DNA of 64,000 bases, from assembly GCA_034769895.1 (NCBI GenBank), contig CM068372.1, positions 370,469,258 through 370,533,257 on the forward strand, written 5' to 3'. Numbering within the stretch: the first letter of the stretch is position 1; each line of letters opens with the position of its first letter. Of this stretch, positions 42,701 to 56,754 are shown one piece after another. The position numbers and the translations under genes were made by a program. Below the pieces are notes generated by a model. The model had not been told where the DNA came from. It searched no databases and worked only from the letters and a program-made list of their open reading frames with translations. The DNA comes from Magicicada septendecula (lineage: Eukaryota; Arthropoda; Insecta; Hemiptera; Cicadidae).

Positions 42701-45700
42701 TTAAATATTTAGAAACACAATTAACCAAACCATCTTCTTTGTCATTTAAATTTATTACACATGCTGCAATTAGCATTTAACAAATAAAGAAAAAAGACAA
42801 ATGACATTTTTATACAGATACGTACTTACAAATACAGTACTACAAACTACAATATGTTAGTACAATAACTATCCTTGTGCAAAATATTTCTCATATACTT
42901 TTAACAACAAGCTGATATTTGTTTCAAATTAAATGTAAATGCAATATTAAGTAGGTTATTGCAGTACAATATAATAGCATTTTATAAATACAAAATAGTT
43001 TCTACACTAACTGACTAAGAAACATACACACACCATCAAACTGGTCACCTGATATAAAGCTATCACATATACATGAAAATTTTGTGTTTTAGGTGTATGT
43101 TCTCTGACGAGATGATACAGGGTTCAATATAGTTTACAAGTACAAATAAAATACAAAACTCTTATATACTGATTTTAAATGGATTTTGTTGTTATTATTC
43201 TGTATTTAAAACAATGCACTGTAATTAAACCTGTACATGATGATGGTGTCAGTCTTTTCTGGCGGAAGACGTTTACACAAAAAACATCAATAAGAGCACT
43301 TAAAAACATTCACTTATTATGGTACACAATATTAAAAAACAAAATAATGGTAACATATCTGCAGTACAAGGAAAAAGTGGTATATCATTGATATTCATTC
43401 TTTCGCTCTTTTTATAAAAGACCACATGGTAAGTCTATAGATGAAAAAACTCCGGTTGAAGAAATCCATGTTCATTATCAGATCTTTTTAACTTTTTAAC
43501 AAAGCCTATACTTTTTTTTAGAATCTACTGATACAAATTTTATTATCAACAAAGTGTATTAAATTACATTTTTTAATTTTTTCAAAATGATTATATATCA
43601 TACATGTGTGTGTGTGTGTGTGTTAAAAATTGCCGTTTATTATTGTTTCATACGTTTACTTATGCATTTTATATATTCTATCATGACATACAAAATAAAA
43701 AAGCTCATTAGATAATCGTTGTTACATATTTTCAAATATGTGTTAAGTTTCTTGTTTTCAAACATTAACAACACAAAATTTATTTATATATGTTGAAACA
43801 ATGTACAATCAAAGCAATCGGATGCCAATTGATTTTAATACTATGGGCAAATCCAATAATGCTAAAAACTGTTTATGCTTTCTTACTCCAAGAGTAGGCA
43901 CAGCTCGCGGTACAATATTGTCACAATGTTTTTACTACTGATTAACAAACAAACTTATACCGTATGGAATGACTATAGTGAAACCATGGAATGTTAATTC
44001 AGAATGCAAGGGATTAATTGTTTTTGCAATTGTTTCTTCCAGTTATTAAATGTGAGATATGCTGGGATACAACAGAAGTTCAGAGCATCCACAGAAAAGG
44101 AAAAAAAATGATATATAAAACTAGGAGAAGAACACAATTACTCAAATGCTATGTGAAGGCACATATTCAAAGTCTGTCTCAAAAATCTTCAGTAAGACTA
44201 CACCTGAGATTACACAAATGTTACAAAATATATAACTTAATAGAACAAACATGAAACTCCAGAACGTCACTAATTACACAGGCTAAGGCAAGTCACGGAA
44301 CATGCAGATCGCATTGCACTGTGGTGAAAAACTCACTCTTAAGGTATCTGCATAAAATTACATAGGCTTTAAGGCACATGTATGTAGGTTTTTAACAATA
44401 CAACCTGCACTCATCTCGTACGCTATTCTACAATGCAATAAAAACTGTATTACTAATGGGAAAAAATTCTTCTTGATATAAGTCAAGGAAAAACAATACT
44501 GTTTACAATCCAATCATTAAAAATGTCAGTAAATGCTTGATGTTATATGAACACAAAATTTGTACAAACAGATGCAATTATTAAACTGAAATACTAATGT
44601 CAAGATGCATTCCCAATACTGTTTCCTGTTACTGCTTGGTTATGAACTGGAATGAAAGGAAATCTAGTACACGAGCAAGAAACTATGTTTCAAGCGGTTG
44701 CAGTTTCATTCGCGCTCTACCTAGTTGACCATAACAACATGATACTTCAGAAACTGCTTATACGCACAAGTGCTAACCTGAAATAATTAAAACTTAAAAC
44801 ATTCAAATTGTACTTAATTGTGAACGTCTACTTCTCCTGACAGACCTATCAAATTATATCAAAATCGTATGACCTTCTTGACATTAGAAGAAGATATCTG
44901 ATGAATGGTAACATACACAAGAAAGAAAAAACTTGAATGAGAACAATTAAAGCACACAAGGCACAACGATATAAGAATACAAAGTTGTAATGGGACACAA
45001 ACCCATGGTACAGAGGAGGCATTCAGAATAGCAAACAAGTTGGTTACCATAAGGCATGAATGGCCCTTCTCAATAATCTCCAAGAGAAACTCTGAACAAG
45101 GATATTTTTTTTTAAGTTTGGAAATTAAACAAATATTAAGTGAACAGAACTTTATAAAAGAACACACACTTTTAAACATTGCAAGTCGAGTTTAACGCAA
45201 TACGATGAGACTGATTTGATATGTCATGTTTCTGATAGTTGGAAGAAAGAGATGGACTAAAATCTCACGTCGTTCTCTCTCTATACAGCGAACAAATTTC
45301 AATGTATTTACCACTTTCCCCTTGTAATACAATAAGTAACTGGTCACAAGAAAATGAACAGATAGATATGAATTTATATACTTCCAGTAAATGTTGCAAC
45401 ATTATATCCCAGAGAATATCACACATAATAACTATTGTACATAATAATAACACGATCTGCATTTAATACATAGTTTTATATACAAACATTTTATTGACAA
45501 GTAGCAACAGAATAAAAGGAGACAATAAGTAAACAAAAATAAAATGAGAAGCACCAGTAAATTGATATCATTTGATTATTGTAACGTAAAAATACAAAAT
45601 TTCTGTTCACATACTATTGAGTGGTAATGACAGACAGAATATGAAAACAAGCCAATGTTTGTTTACTAAATTTGGTATTATGTTTGAAAACTCCACAGTC

Positions 45701-48700
45701 CAATAACAACACCGTATTAATCTCACATTAACGTAGATTTCATTTGGTATATTAACTGACCTTGTTATTAGGTACACAAAGTTATTGATTAACAACGGCT
45801 AAATAATACTCAACTAGTACATGTAATATCATATGTTTATGTTACCACAATTTTTAAGGCAAGAATGTAATAAATCAAAATATTACATAAAAATTAAATA
45901 ATTCATTATGTAAACAATGCGGAATGGAAAATACAAACTAACATTCTTATAATCCAATAACACTTTCATTTAACAAAATTTCATTTCACAAATACTAACC
46001 AACTTGAACATTACGCTCCGTCCAAAATTATTTTTAAATACATGTTCACAGGTAGCAGCAGTCTTTTTGAATAAACATGCAAGCATGCACACATGAGTGC
46101 ACTGCAAAACAATCAACTAAATTTACATAAATTCACAACAAATTCTATTTCATTGGTACTATACAATTTACAGTTGTGGTCATCAGTTGTATTAAAAAAT
46201 AAAAATTGCCACTCTAACAGTACACATTAATACCATTCAGTTTCACCTCTCAACTTTTTGTTGGAAGAAATTTTATACATCAATCTTTAACTACACACGA
46301 TTTTTCCTAATCAAGAACGTCTCCCTCAAAATACCATACATACAAACCGCCTGTAAATAATATAATTCATTTGCTAAGAATGTGAAAATATTCTGAAAGC
46401 AATATAATGCACTTATCCATCTTACATAATAAGAAAAACAGGTAAATTCAAAATTATTTAAAAACTTTCTTTAATATAAAATCAATGCCTCTCTGTTTAG
46501 TTTACAAATTCAATTAACCAAATTCCACCTGAAAATGTCTTGTTATGTGTAGATATTTGTACACGGCATGCAGAAAACTACAGGGTTTCCCAAACTTCTT
46601 TCTTTCAATTCACATTTCAAACAATTTCTATTCTGTACTTTCACAACAAAAACTACCCTTAAAATATCATATTCAAAAAATGAAAATTTATATCCTGTAT
46701 TCTAATATGACCTATAAGATATTCAAAGTTGAGGAAAGATATTCAAACATACGGGAGAGACTTGGCTTCTGTGGACAAATCAACAATGCAGAAACCAAAA
46801 AGCCTGGGACAAAGGCTTTTGCCCAACAACAAGAAACTTCACGCTTCAGGCGCAATACCGTGGACTGTTGAAGTTAATGTGATTTTTTACACTAAGTATA
46901 AAAAGAAGGTCACCTTGGATACTGTGCAATATATTAACTTACAATTTTTTTTTTTACATAATAAAAATTACTATTGATACTTTTTTGATATTAACAAGGT
47001 TGATGTAGTGTAATGCACACCAAATTGTGTCTATGCTGGTTCAGAGGAAACTGGGGCAGATAATGTAAATCGTTTGACTCACAATTAAAATGACTGCAGA
47101 AATGACCTGCAACAATAACTACACAATAGTCAAATTCTGAATGATAATGTTGAAAGTGACTACCAAAGTTATAGACTAGTAAAAATTGCTTGCAGTAACA
47201 ATTAGACTATCCACTATAATGCATTGGAAATCACTAACTCAAGGAACCAAAAGTAACTTCACTGACTGAGAAGACGCCACAATTCCTATTTCTTATCCAG
47301 ATACCTGACAGCAAGAATTTTGAATACTTTCATCATGCTTCGCAATGTAATTTTCAAGGGCGAGTTCTACATGGAACAACAGTCAGTCAACATTACTGCA
47401 ATTTCTGTAACTTTATGAAAGGGGGTCTAAACAAAAACCATCAGTGTGTTCCATCATTCATTATAGAATAGTACCAACATACACAATGCTCGTAAGGACA
47501 CGGTTTATGTTAAGAACACATCGCAGGTTGCATGGCTTCTCCATCCTTACCAGAACTTACTCCATGAGACCCAAAAAATCAAATCAAATCAAGTCTGTAA
47601 ATAAAGGGACCTGTTTTGTGAAGAAGAAAAACTGCTTCTCAGACAGCTAATAAGTGTCTCTTATCAGCCAATATTTGTAGCATTTTTATCTTGTTTTGAT
47701 CCACCCCGATCAGAAGCAGATAATCTATGGATAACCAGGAGTATACTTGGAATTTTATCACATACGTAACCACCTTTTCTACTTTTTGTGAGAAATATTA
47801 GAAGTCACATGATGAAATCTAGGAAACAGTGACAACCATGTACATACAACTCAATATTATAAACAAATACAAAATTATATCCCATACTACAGAAATCCCA
47901 TGTTAGCACATTCAAATTGTTTTAATTTACTTCCAGATCAATCTTCATATTCAAACTAAATATATTTATTGCACTAGATTTGTTCTGAATAAAAAAATGT
48001 GAAACACAACTAACAAATACTATCCACCATTTTAAGACGTCTTCTAGCACTCTCCAAAGGAAAATAATAATAGCAGAAAAGAGAATACACTGTATACTTT
48101 ACTTATCATTTATAATTAAAATGAACTGTATACATTCAATTAGATTTAATCAAAAGTACTCAGTAAAGTCCCTTAAGTCTTCACAAAAATTTAAATTAAC
48201 AACCCAGTTTGTTTCCTTAAATCTAATAATATGGGTAAATGAACAAATACTGTCAAATATATCAAATAATTACTTACGCAGCTTTTGAAAGTACATGTAC
48301 AAATAATATTACTTTTTTTTTAACAGCTAACAAGTCATAAAACCAGTTAACTTGCATTAATTTAGTTAACAGAAAACTTAATAAAACAAAAATTAATTCA
48401 TTCTTTTTAGGCATAATTCAAGTACTATTGTGTTATCTATCATTACACCATACAGTTACACTGAGTTTTGTAAAATCTAGTACAATAAACAATTTTTACA
48501 TTGTGGACATACATAACCAAACAACAAAACAAATACAAATGAGGCATATTGTATATTATGAAAAATTCAGAAATTTGGGGAAACATGTTGCCAATAAATG
48601 GGCCAATCTAGAAAGTCGTCATTTGCATGCAACTGTACCTTCACTTGCCACATTCCAACCTCTCAGAAATGTGTTAACTGGGCAAATATTATAAGGAAAG

Positions 48701-49672
48701 ATTGATTTTTACCTCCTCTTGATCACTCCCCATACCCACAGCAGAGAGCAGCAACTTACAACTGATATTATGTGGCAAATGTTTTATTTTACAAGTGAAA
48801 AATTTTGGGAAAGGGTCTAATCTCCAACGCTACTGCACTGGCACAAGACATTAATGGATTGCAGCTTATCAACACTATCATGAAAGCTGTCATTCTGAAT
48901 GACTCTTCAGTTTTTTAACACTACATCAATACAGGACTTGTGTAAAATAGAACACCGTTTGGCATCATATTCAAATATAATTTTACAAAATTATATAAAG
49001 CTAATTAATCAAGGCAGCACTTCAGTAACCGCTTGACTTTGAATACATCACAACTCAAGTTTAACAAATCTTATTAATCACCACATAAATGTACTAAAAT
49101 CATTAATCTAAAAAAAAAATACTGATTTACTTTTAGCATACATAATATTTATCAATATTACATTAAGAAAGCAAATGATTAGAAAGCTATGACCATTAAC
49201 AATTTACAACCACATAATTAAACAAAGAAGTACTTATATAATATATAAAATATTCTTACACAAATATTATATAACAATCAAATTCTTACTTCACAATACA
49301 CATAAGCAGGGCTCAACAGGCACTAGCACAATTTCAAATATTCTGAAATAGAAATTATTCAAAATCAATATAGTAAAACCGCAAGAAACAATGTAACACA
49401 AGTAATAATTCATATCTGTCTTTGGTCTTTATACCAGGTCCTTGTTCAGTTGAATACGTTATTTTCTAAACAACTGATAAAAATTACTGGTCTCGCAAAT
49501 GTGGGAGGAATACCTTGCCGGTTATGGCAAACACATGAAAGAGAAAATCTGCCTCATTAACGTCTTACAAATTTTCTTAAACTTCACACATTTAAAAGAC
49601 GCAGTTAGGAGGTATCAATTAATTTAGCTTCCTTATTTTGCCCATGGTGATGCTAACCCTGCATACGTGCGT

Positions 49673-49711
<39 letters not shown>

Positions 49712-50287
49712 TACACGTTCACAGATGATAATACCAAAAAAATAGTAATACAATTATTGTACACCTTTCAACGATGTGTTGTATATCGTTTAAAGCTATA
49801 ATTATATACACAGCATATATGTATGTGTGTACACATCAAATGACAAGAGAAACTGTTCATTTCAGTGTCTGGCCATCAATGACTGCACAATCGATCTCTT
49901 CCTGGCTAAAATGAATCAAGCGATGCCACCATCCATTAACACTACAGTTCTACACTCTGTTGTTTCAGATTCAGTAAGGTGTTTTGGTAATCAACTTAAA
50001 ATTATTACCCCTTCCACTGAGGTTGCCTCCTTTTTCTCTGAATGGATTCCCCTTCAAAAAGTTTCTCAGCAATCCACTATCCTGCATTCAACCATAATAT
50101 GCCTATCCCATTTAAACTTCACTCATTACATTAAAAAATTAACTTTCACAGGCTTCACGCAGTTTGTGATTAATGTGACTCTGATCTCAAGTCAGCTATC
50201 AATTCTCAGTAACAAAACCATTCACAAGGTTTTTTTTTAAACCTTTTATAAGGTTCGAGTAGTACTATCAAACCTGCTTCTTATATA
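42701..50287. other. Long AT-rich stretch without genes
   Basis: Over 7.5 kb with no frame above about 110 codons and no repeat family I recognise, apart from a TG run (43604-43622) and an AC run (49673-49708). Its even composition and lack of transposons differ from the left half of the window. Confidence 0.45.
49673..49708. repeat. (AC)n microsatellite
   Basis: About 18 AC units. Confidence 0.95.
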
Positions 50288-51636
50288 CAGAGTGATTCAG
50301 AGAAATGGGAAAGTTTGAGATTTGTGTTGGTAGCCCTGGGCGATTGTTAGCATTGTGTAACATATAGAAACCAGCTCACATCATCTTCCCATTTCGAAGC
50401 TATCATATCACTTAGTTATCATAGCTACTTGGAGTGGTACACAATGTGCTTTTGCCATCAAAGCTTTTTATAAAAACAATGGCAGTATGGAGGCTGCACG
50501 TAGGTGATTTCACTGTCACCATTGATTCAGGACACCATGATCGTGTTCCATCAGCGCATGCAATTAACACATGGATACACAATTTTGAGGAAACAGGTTC
50601 AGCAATGAAAAAGAAACCTTCAGGCGGTGTGCACACCAACTGTATGCCAGACAATATCGAAGCTTTTCGAGCTGCTGTCATAAGAAGCCCGTACTGTTCA
50701 ATCCATCGTCAAGCAGTGTCTTTACGGTTGCATAGTTCAAGTGTTTGAAAAATATTGGTGCAGGACAAACATTACCATCCATAAAAGTTGCTGATCATCC
50801 AGGAACTAAAACCCAATGATCACCTAATGCTATGACAATTCTGTGAACAAATACTTGTAAAGATAAATGAGAACAATGAGTTTGTTAGCAACCTGTGGAT
50901 GTTGGACAAAGCACATTTTCACCTTTATGGATTTGTAAATAAATGCAATTTTCGTTATTGGGCACACAAAAATCCTACTCAGCTACACTCCAGCATCCAT
51001 TGTATAGCAACAAAATTACCATGCGGTGTGCTGTGTGGGAGTAAGGCACTTTTTTTAACGACGAGGATGGCCTTGCAACTGCAGTCAAATTGGATCAGTA
51101 TGTTGCCATGCTGGAAACCTTTGTTCCACAAAAGCTATAGACGTTTCCACAAATTATTGACATTGCGTGGTTTCAACAAGGCGGATCAACGGCACACACA
51201 GCACAAACATCAATGACTGCTGTGCATGAGTCATTTGCCAACCATATATATTTCAAAAAACGGTGACATTCCATAGCCTACCACATCCTATGATCTGTCA
51301 GCATGTGATTTCTTCTTGTGGGGTCACTTTAAAAACAAAGTGTATCGTAGTCAATCTTCTACAACAGAAGAACTGAAAGCTAAGATCCATGAAGCAGTTG
51401 CTGAAATTCATGTTGAAATGTTAAGTCGAACCACACACAATTTAACTAAGAGACTGCAAGAATGTTTGTGCAAAAGAGGACCTCACCTGCAAGATGTCAT
51501 CTTCAAGAAATAAATATACTGTACATATTCTTAAATTGCATGTTTTTTTAACTATTACGTGACAAATAAATTTATTTTAGAATTTTTTTCATACTATTTA
51601 ATTTTTTTTATTTCCTGTTTCCCTGAATCACACCTG
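50288..51636 (+). mobile_element. Mariner-like element, full length but inactive
   Basis: The ends CAGAGTGATTCAGAGAAATG (after TA) and, at the right in reverse complement, CAGGTGTGATTCAGGGAAAC form imperfect inverted repeats. Between them is one transposase gene in the + direction. The right flank is not TA, so the duplication has decayed. Confidence 0.85.
50430..51513 (+). pseudogene. Mariner-like transposase pseudogene
   Basis: Three frames give, in order, NNGSMEAARR, HHDRVPSAHAINTWIHNFEE, IEAFRAAVIRSP, RQAVSLRLHSSSV (helix-turn-helix), LWMLDKAHFHLYGFVNKCNF with the first catalytic Asp, AWFQQGGSTAHTA in which the second catalytic Asp is Gly, and SACDFFLWGHFKNKVY with the third Asp. The C-terminus is LQDVIFKK and stop at 51511. 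Several frameshifts and stops lie between 50500 and 51240. The gene cannot give an active enzyme. Confidence 0.9.
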
Positions 51637-54600
51637 GGTCATGAACATAATTATAATGACCTGGAACATTATAACTGAAAAAATGTTCTATCCATTCACA
51701 AGAACAGTTACAAATGTTGATGGTCAGTGGCAGGATTGATCTATGAACCTTTTTTTAAGGCAATATTTCGCACTATAACCAAATAGTCAAAAGACACACC
51801 AATTATTAACAACAGCTGATCAACCAGAAATCAGTCTTTATCAGACTGTATTCACTGTGAACAATATTCGCTATCACATGTACACACACATACACATATT
51901 TGTCACTTTAAACATAAATAAATATGGCAACAATAAAAATCATATATCAAATATTGATATATAAAGTAATTGTACAGTTAATATCACTGGATCCCGTATC
52001 TATAACAAAAATCATAATACTACTACTACTGCATTGCAACGTGTTTGTTTTTTCTTTAAATTATGAACACTGAGAGAAACTTGCTCAACATGTTTTTACT
52101 ATGTTTATTGCTTAATGCTATTACAGTTCTGTTATATATATATAGTATGGTAAAACACACAATCACATTTCAATTGTTTTTTCGAAACAATGATTATATA
52201 ATAACTTAAAAGAGCACTTCTTTGGTTTCCCATAATATTTCTTATACACATACAATGGGATCGGTTAATATAAAGCAAATTACATAATAATTAAAATAAT
52301 AATGATAATAATATAACTCAGGAATGATATACACTTAACACAAAAATAATGGCTGACCTATAAAACACCAAGAAGCATTAAAAGAACGTTTTTTATACTA
52401 TACACAAATGCATACAGGATGCATTTTATCCTGTACAACATAATTATAACAAGAGATTTCTAATTACTTCTGATGTATTTATATTGTAACCTCTAAATCA
52501 GTTTACCTTAAACAAATTCTGTTGAAGATGTATTATTTCATTTACTGTATACTCATGTTTAGTTTTTTTGTTGATTGCTACAAATAAACTGTCTGTTTTA
52601 AAACAGTTTTATCAGTAATTAAAGTTATATAAAAAATGTTATATTTTTTCAAGGTGTCGGCAAGTTTGGTTATTTTAGATGTGTACTCAATATCAGTTTG
52701 TTGCAAAAGAACACTGTAACACGATACACAGAATCCATAATTGCTTACTGTGTTCTTAGTAAAAATTAATTTAGAGGTTACACTCTAAATAATTTCACAT
52801 TGTGTGTGTTTTAGTTTCATATTTATGTCGAGATTATATTAACATACAGCAATTCCTAAACGTTTTTGGCTTTCCAGCAGCATTTAAAAATCTTCTGAAA
52901 CATGACAGCACATCTGAATGCTTTTGTTCTCAATTTATACAATTTATATGTTTTGAGAGATATAGCTCACAAATGGTTGTAGTATACATGTGAAAATTAG
53001 TTTTTTGTTTTAAAAATACTGAAAATGACTTTACTTACATCATTTCCACTTTAATACTTATCTCTAAATTTTGCAGCACCTTGTAATAACTTCACAGCAC
53101 CCTCAGGTGCTGTGGTAAACCATTTGGGAATCACTGGTCTACATTTCTTCATACATGTTGGTAACACTTAAGGTCACGGAATGGTTCAACTGTTATGATC
53201 TGAATGTCACCAGCACATGGAACAAAAGAGTACTAGTCATACATACACACCTACAAGACTTTTAAACCGTCTGCTATATACATATATTTTACTTGCATAT
53301 AAGACAACAAAAAATATCATTTTTGCACCAACAGATTATGCATCAATCAGTGGGTTAATTAAATACATAACGGTTAAATTAATGGCAATAACAATTTTTT
53401 AATGTTGAAATTTATGAACAACCATAGCTTGATGGTTCTATATTACACACCAAATATCAGTACAAGGAGTGAGAGACCCCAGCCATAAGTATGGAAACAG
53501 ATGTGTGGTCTACGGTTCCAGACCAGTGATGCTCGTACCTATATGAAGTAAAATTTTGAATGCAGGTACCACAGTTGATTATAAAAATATATAAGCCTGA
53601 TGATCGTTTTTGAATAGTGAGTTTGATACCTGCAGTGGACACACACACACATATGCATGCACACGAATTACTCTGTCCATATTCACCAAACATAGGAAAC
53701 TCATTGGACATATGTTCCTACCAAAAACAAAAATGTCACGACTGATGCATATAAATTAGTTTATACACTAGTTGTGTTAGTGTATATATTAGTTATACAC
53801 GACTGACGTGTATGAATGAAGGAATGAAAATAAGGAATGGATTCACATCCAGAAATGATAAAAACAGGCACATTCTATTCATGTGAAGAATGTGTCAATG
53901 TGATGTTAAAAAATCTCTCATAATTAACCGTGTGTTCACACTGACAACAAGATGTACTACAAAACTACAGTGGCAGTTAAGGATCTCCAACTTGATTAAA
54001 AGTAACAAATTAAAAAAACAATGTAAATTAGTTGTGGGAAGTCACACAGTCATGGTTTTTATATTTTGATTCAATTGCAATTAATTTGCTTCTCACTGCT
54101 GTAAATGCATCAACATTGTCAGGTTTTATTTTCATGTTTTTAAAATTACTGTTAAAAACTCTTATTTAATAACCTATACTTACTTATATTTATTTAGTTT
54201 AGTTTGGCTACATAGCATAGCATAATAAATATTAAAGCAATATTGATATAAATATTGGTCATAATCAATATCAATGTTTAATGGTCCGATACAATTTTTT
54301 TTTTAAATTTATGAGTTTATGGAACAATTGAGAATAAGAACACTGAACATTGAGACACGATTTTTGTTGAAAAGATGATGGATGTATTCACTTGCGTATG
54401 GCTCAAGAGGGCTGTTCGCCAAGATAGATGGATTTAAGATCTTTGTTTCCAATAGAATTATAGTTTCTTCACACAATCGTTACAAAGGAATTCAAAATGG
54501 AATAAATTATGAGTGACTACGATACGTTATTAGATAGAGGAACAACCTTACAACAAGATGGGGGGCAGTGCGTGGCAGTGAAGGGCAAGCCCGTCGCCCG

Positions 54601-56749
54601 CTCATGTGCTACGTCCCGAGCTTCAGTAGAGCTCCTGCCATAGGGACCACAGATGTGAAAGCCTTACAAAATGAAGAACTTGCAAACACAGTTCCACTAC
54701 ACAAGAGGTTGGATGATTGATTCATGATCATGTATTGTTTCAGATCAGAAAACCAAATGAAATGAATGGTGTATAGAATACCTCTAACGGAGTGCAGAAA
54801 CTCCGATTAATGGTGTACACATTACTGAACAAATTTAATGAAACCTGTACTATTTCATTATGGGATAAGTGAAGAACACAATTATGAATTTCTGCCCTGA
54901 CCCATGTGAGCTGGCAAAAATATCCTTACCCCAACATTTTGTTGTAAATGTGAACAAATGGTTCTGAGCATGCATACTCAACAAAAGACCACAATTTAAT
55001 TGACATAATAAAACAAATATACTGTACGCAGATCACAGGAGCTACAGTGACTGGAATGTGAGACTAAGTACCTGATACTGATAGGAAGAGGTTGTTGACT
55101 TGTGAGAAATTCTAGAATACAAGTGCTGGACCAGTAGCACATTGCTGTCGTAACAAACGTGCGACTGATTATTAATTTCCCCCCACTAAAGCTCCACTGA
55201 TCTGCAGTCAATACAGTATTTACATTGTTTAAAATCTCTGTAACTGATGTCTCTTACAAATTTAACAATATACTTCAGCCACTTAGAAAACAAAACTTTT
55301 TAACGTCTACCATCCAGTGATGTTAGTTTAAATAAAATCGCTGGGCACTTGATAAATTTATTACACAGCATTTGGAATCAAGAATACTTATTACATAAAA
55401 ACACTGATAGTATTATGTGAATAAACATTTCACATTGCCAATCAAGTAAATACATTAAAACCATTGGAATAAACAACAAAACTGGATTGGACCAAATTAT
55501 TTTGCACGATATATTGAAAAACTCAATGAACAGGGATGAATAATGGAGGCACTAGAAACCATATTGCAAAAGCCTATAGGCCTATATAAAACATGACTGA
55601 TTGTATTTGATTGTTATAAAAGGTGTTTTTCAACATCCTATATTTTTGTACTGTTATCTGAAACTTAAGTACAAACATCACTTACATACGTTTTTGCTTA
55701 TCTACAATGTTTGCTGAAATTACCATCACTACAATTCAATATCACTCTCAGTCATCCAATCTTCTTATACAATAAATAGGTTATCATTCAGTTAAAATAT
55801 ATTTGACACATATTTGTGATTTTATCAATAAATTCCAATAACTACCAATTCACATTTTCATCCAATAACAAAGGCCATGATATCAAAACTCAAATTTTAT
55901 ATTACAGTATAATTTCTTTTTATAAGCTGAACACTTCCTGCTCAAGTACTTTAACATTTTTTTATTGACAACTGTGTTCTACCAAGTTGCATGACAGAAA
56001 CATCACAAGCATAACTTTTAAAGTAATCCGTATGCCAATGAAACCAAGAAAACTGAACCAAAACAAAGGCAGCAGTCTTATAAAATGTCAAAGATTTATA
56101 TAACCAAATAGCTATGAAGTTTAAGAGTCCATTCAAACCATACAACATAACGCTGTTCTTAAAATATGTCACACAATACAGGTTTCCATGGATTTGAAAT
56201 GTACTCTACCTCCATTATACTGTACATATTCCACATCATAATTCATATTAAAATTTTAAAAAGTTTGATTATTTTTGTTAACAGTAAATCAGAGTGGTCC
56301 ATACTGTCAGACAATAAATAATTTGACAGATAAATATTGAAACAAATGGTTTTTGTATATAGCTAAGTATATACAAATATACAAAAAGCAAAAGCTTTTT
56401 GAAACAAATTGCTGAGTATATACACAAATATTATCATAAGTAATAAAATTTCTAAATGTAAATTAGTCAACTGTTAAAAACATTTGAATTCTTCTGTCAC
56501 AATAGGCCAGACCTGGACAAATAAAGGACAATAAATACATAAAATTTAATAAAAAACAGTTGTAAACATACAAAAAAATATGTCTGTAGTTTGTTGACAA
56601 AGACCTTTACAACCTGCCATGGAAACTCAGAGAAATATCAAAACTGTGGACTAGAACGCAAGAGTTGAAAAAAAAATCCATTATAAGCCAAAATGTAAAA
56701 CAAAATTTGGAAACAAAAATAAAAATTTTAAATAAGAATATATATATAT
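51637..56749. other. AT-rich stretch without recognised genes
   Basis: No long frame. At 53068-53138 a degenerate hAT-type end is seen on the - strand (CCAGTGATTCCCAAATGG), with no partner end nearby. At 54545-54690 a small GC-rich patch carries a - strand frame with GLPFTATHCPPSCC, which looks like part of a dispersed repeat. Confidence 0.4.
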
Positions 56750-56754
56750 ATATA
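56739..56754. repeat. (TA)n run
   Basis: Short TA microsatellite. Confidence 0.9.

Noticed and set aside
46545-53140. A 6.5-kb hAT element bounded by CAGGGTTTCCCAAAC (about 46581) and CCAGTGATTCCCAAATGG (- strand, 53138)
   Set aside because: The two ends match poorly and their flanking 8 bp differ, so they are probably unrelated end relics.
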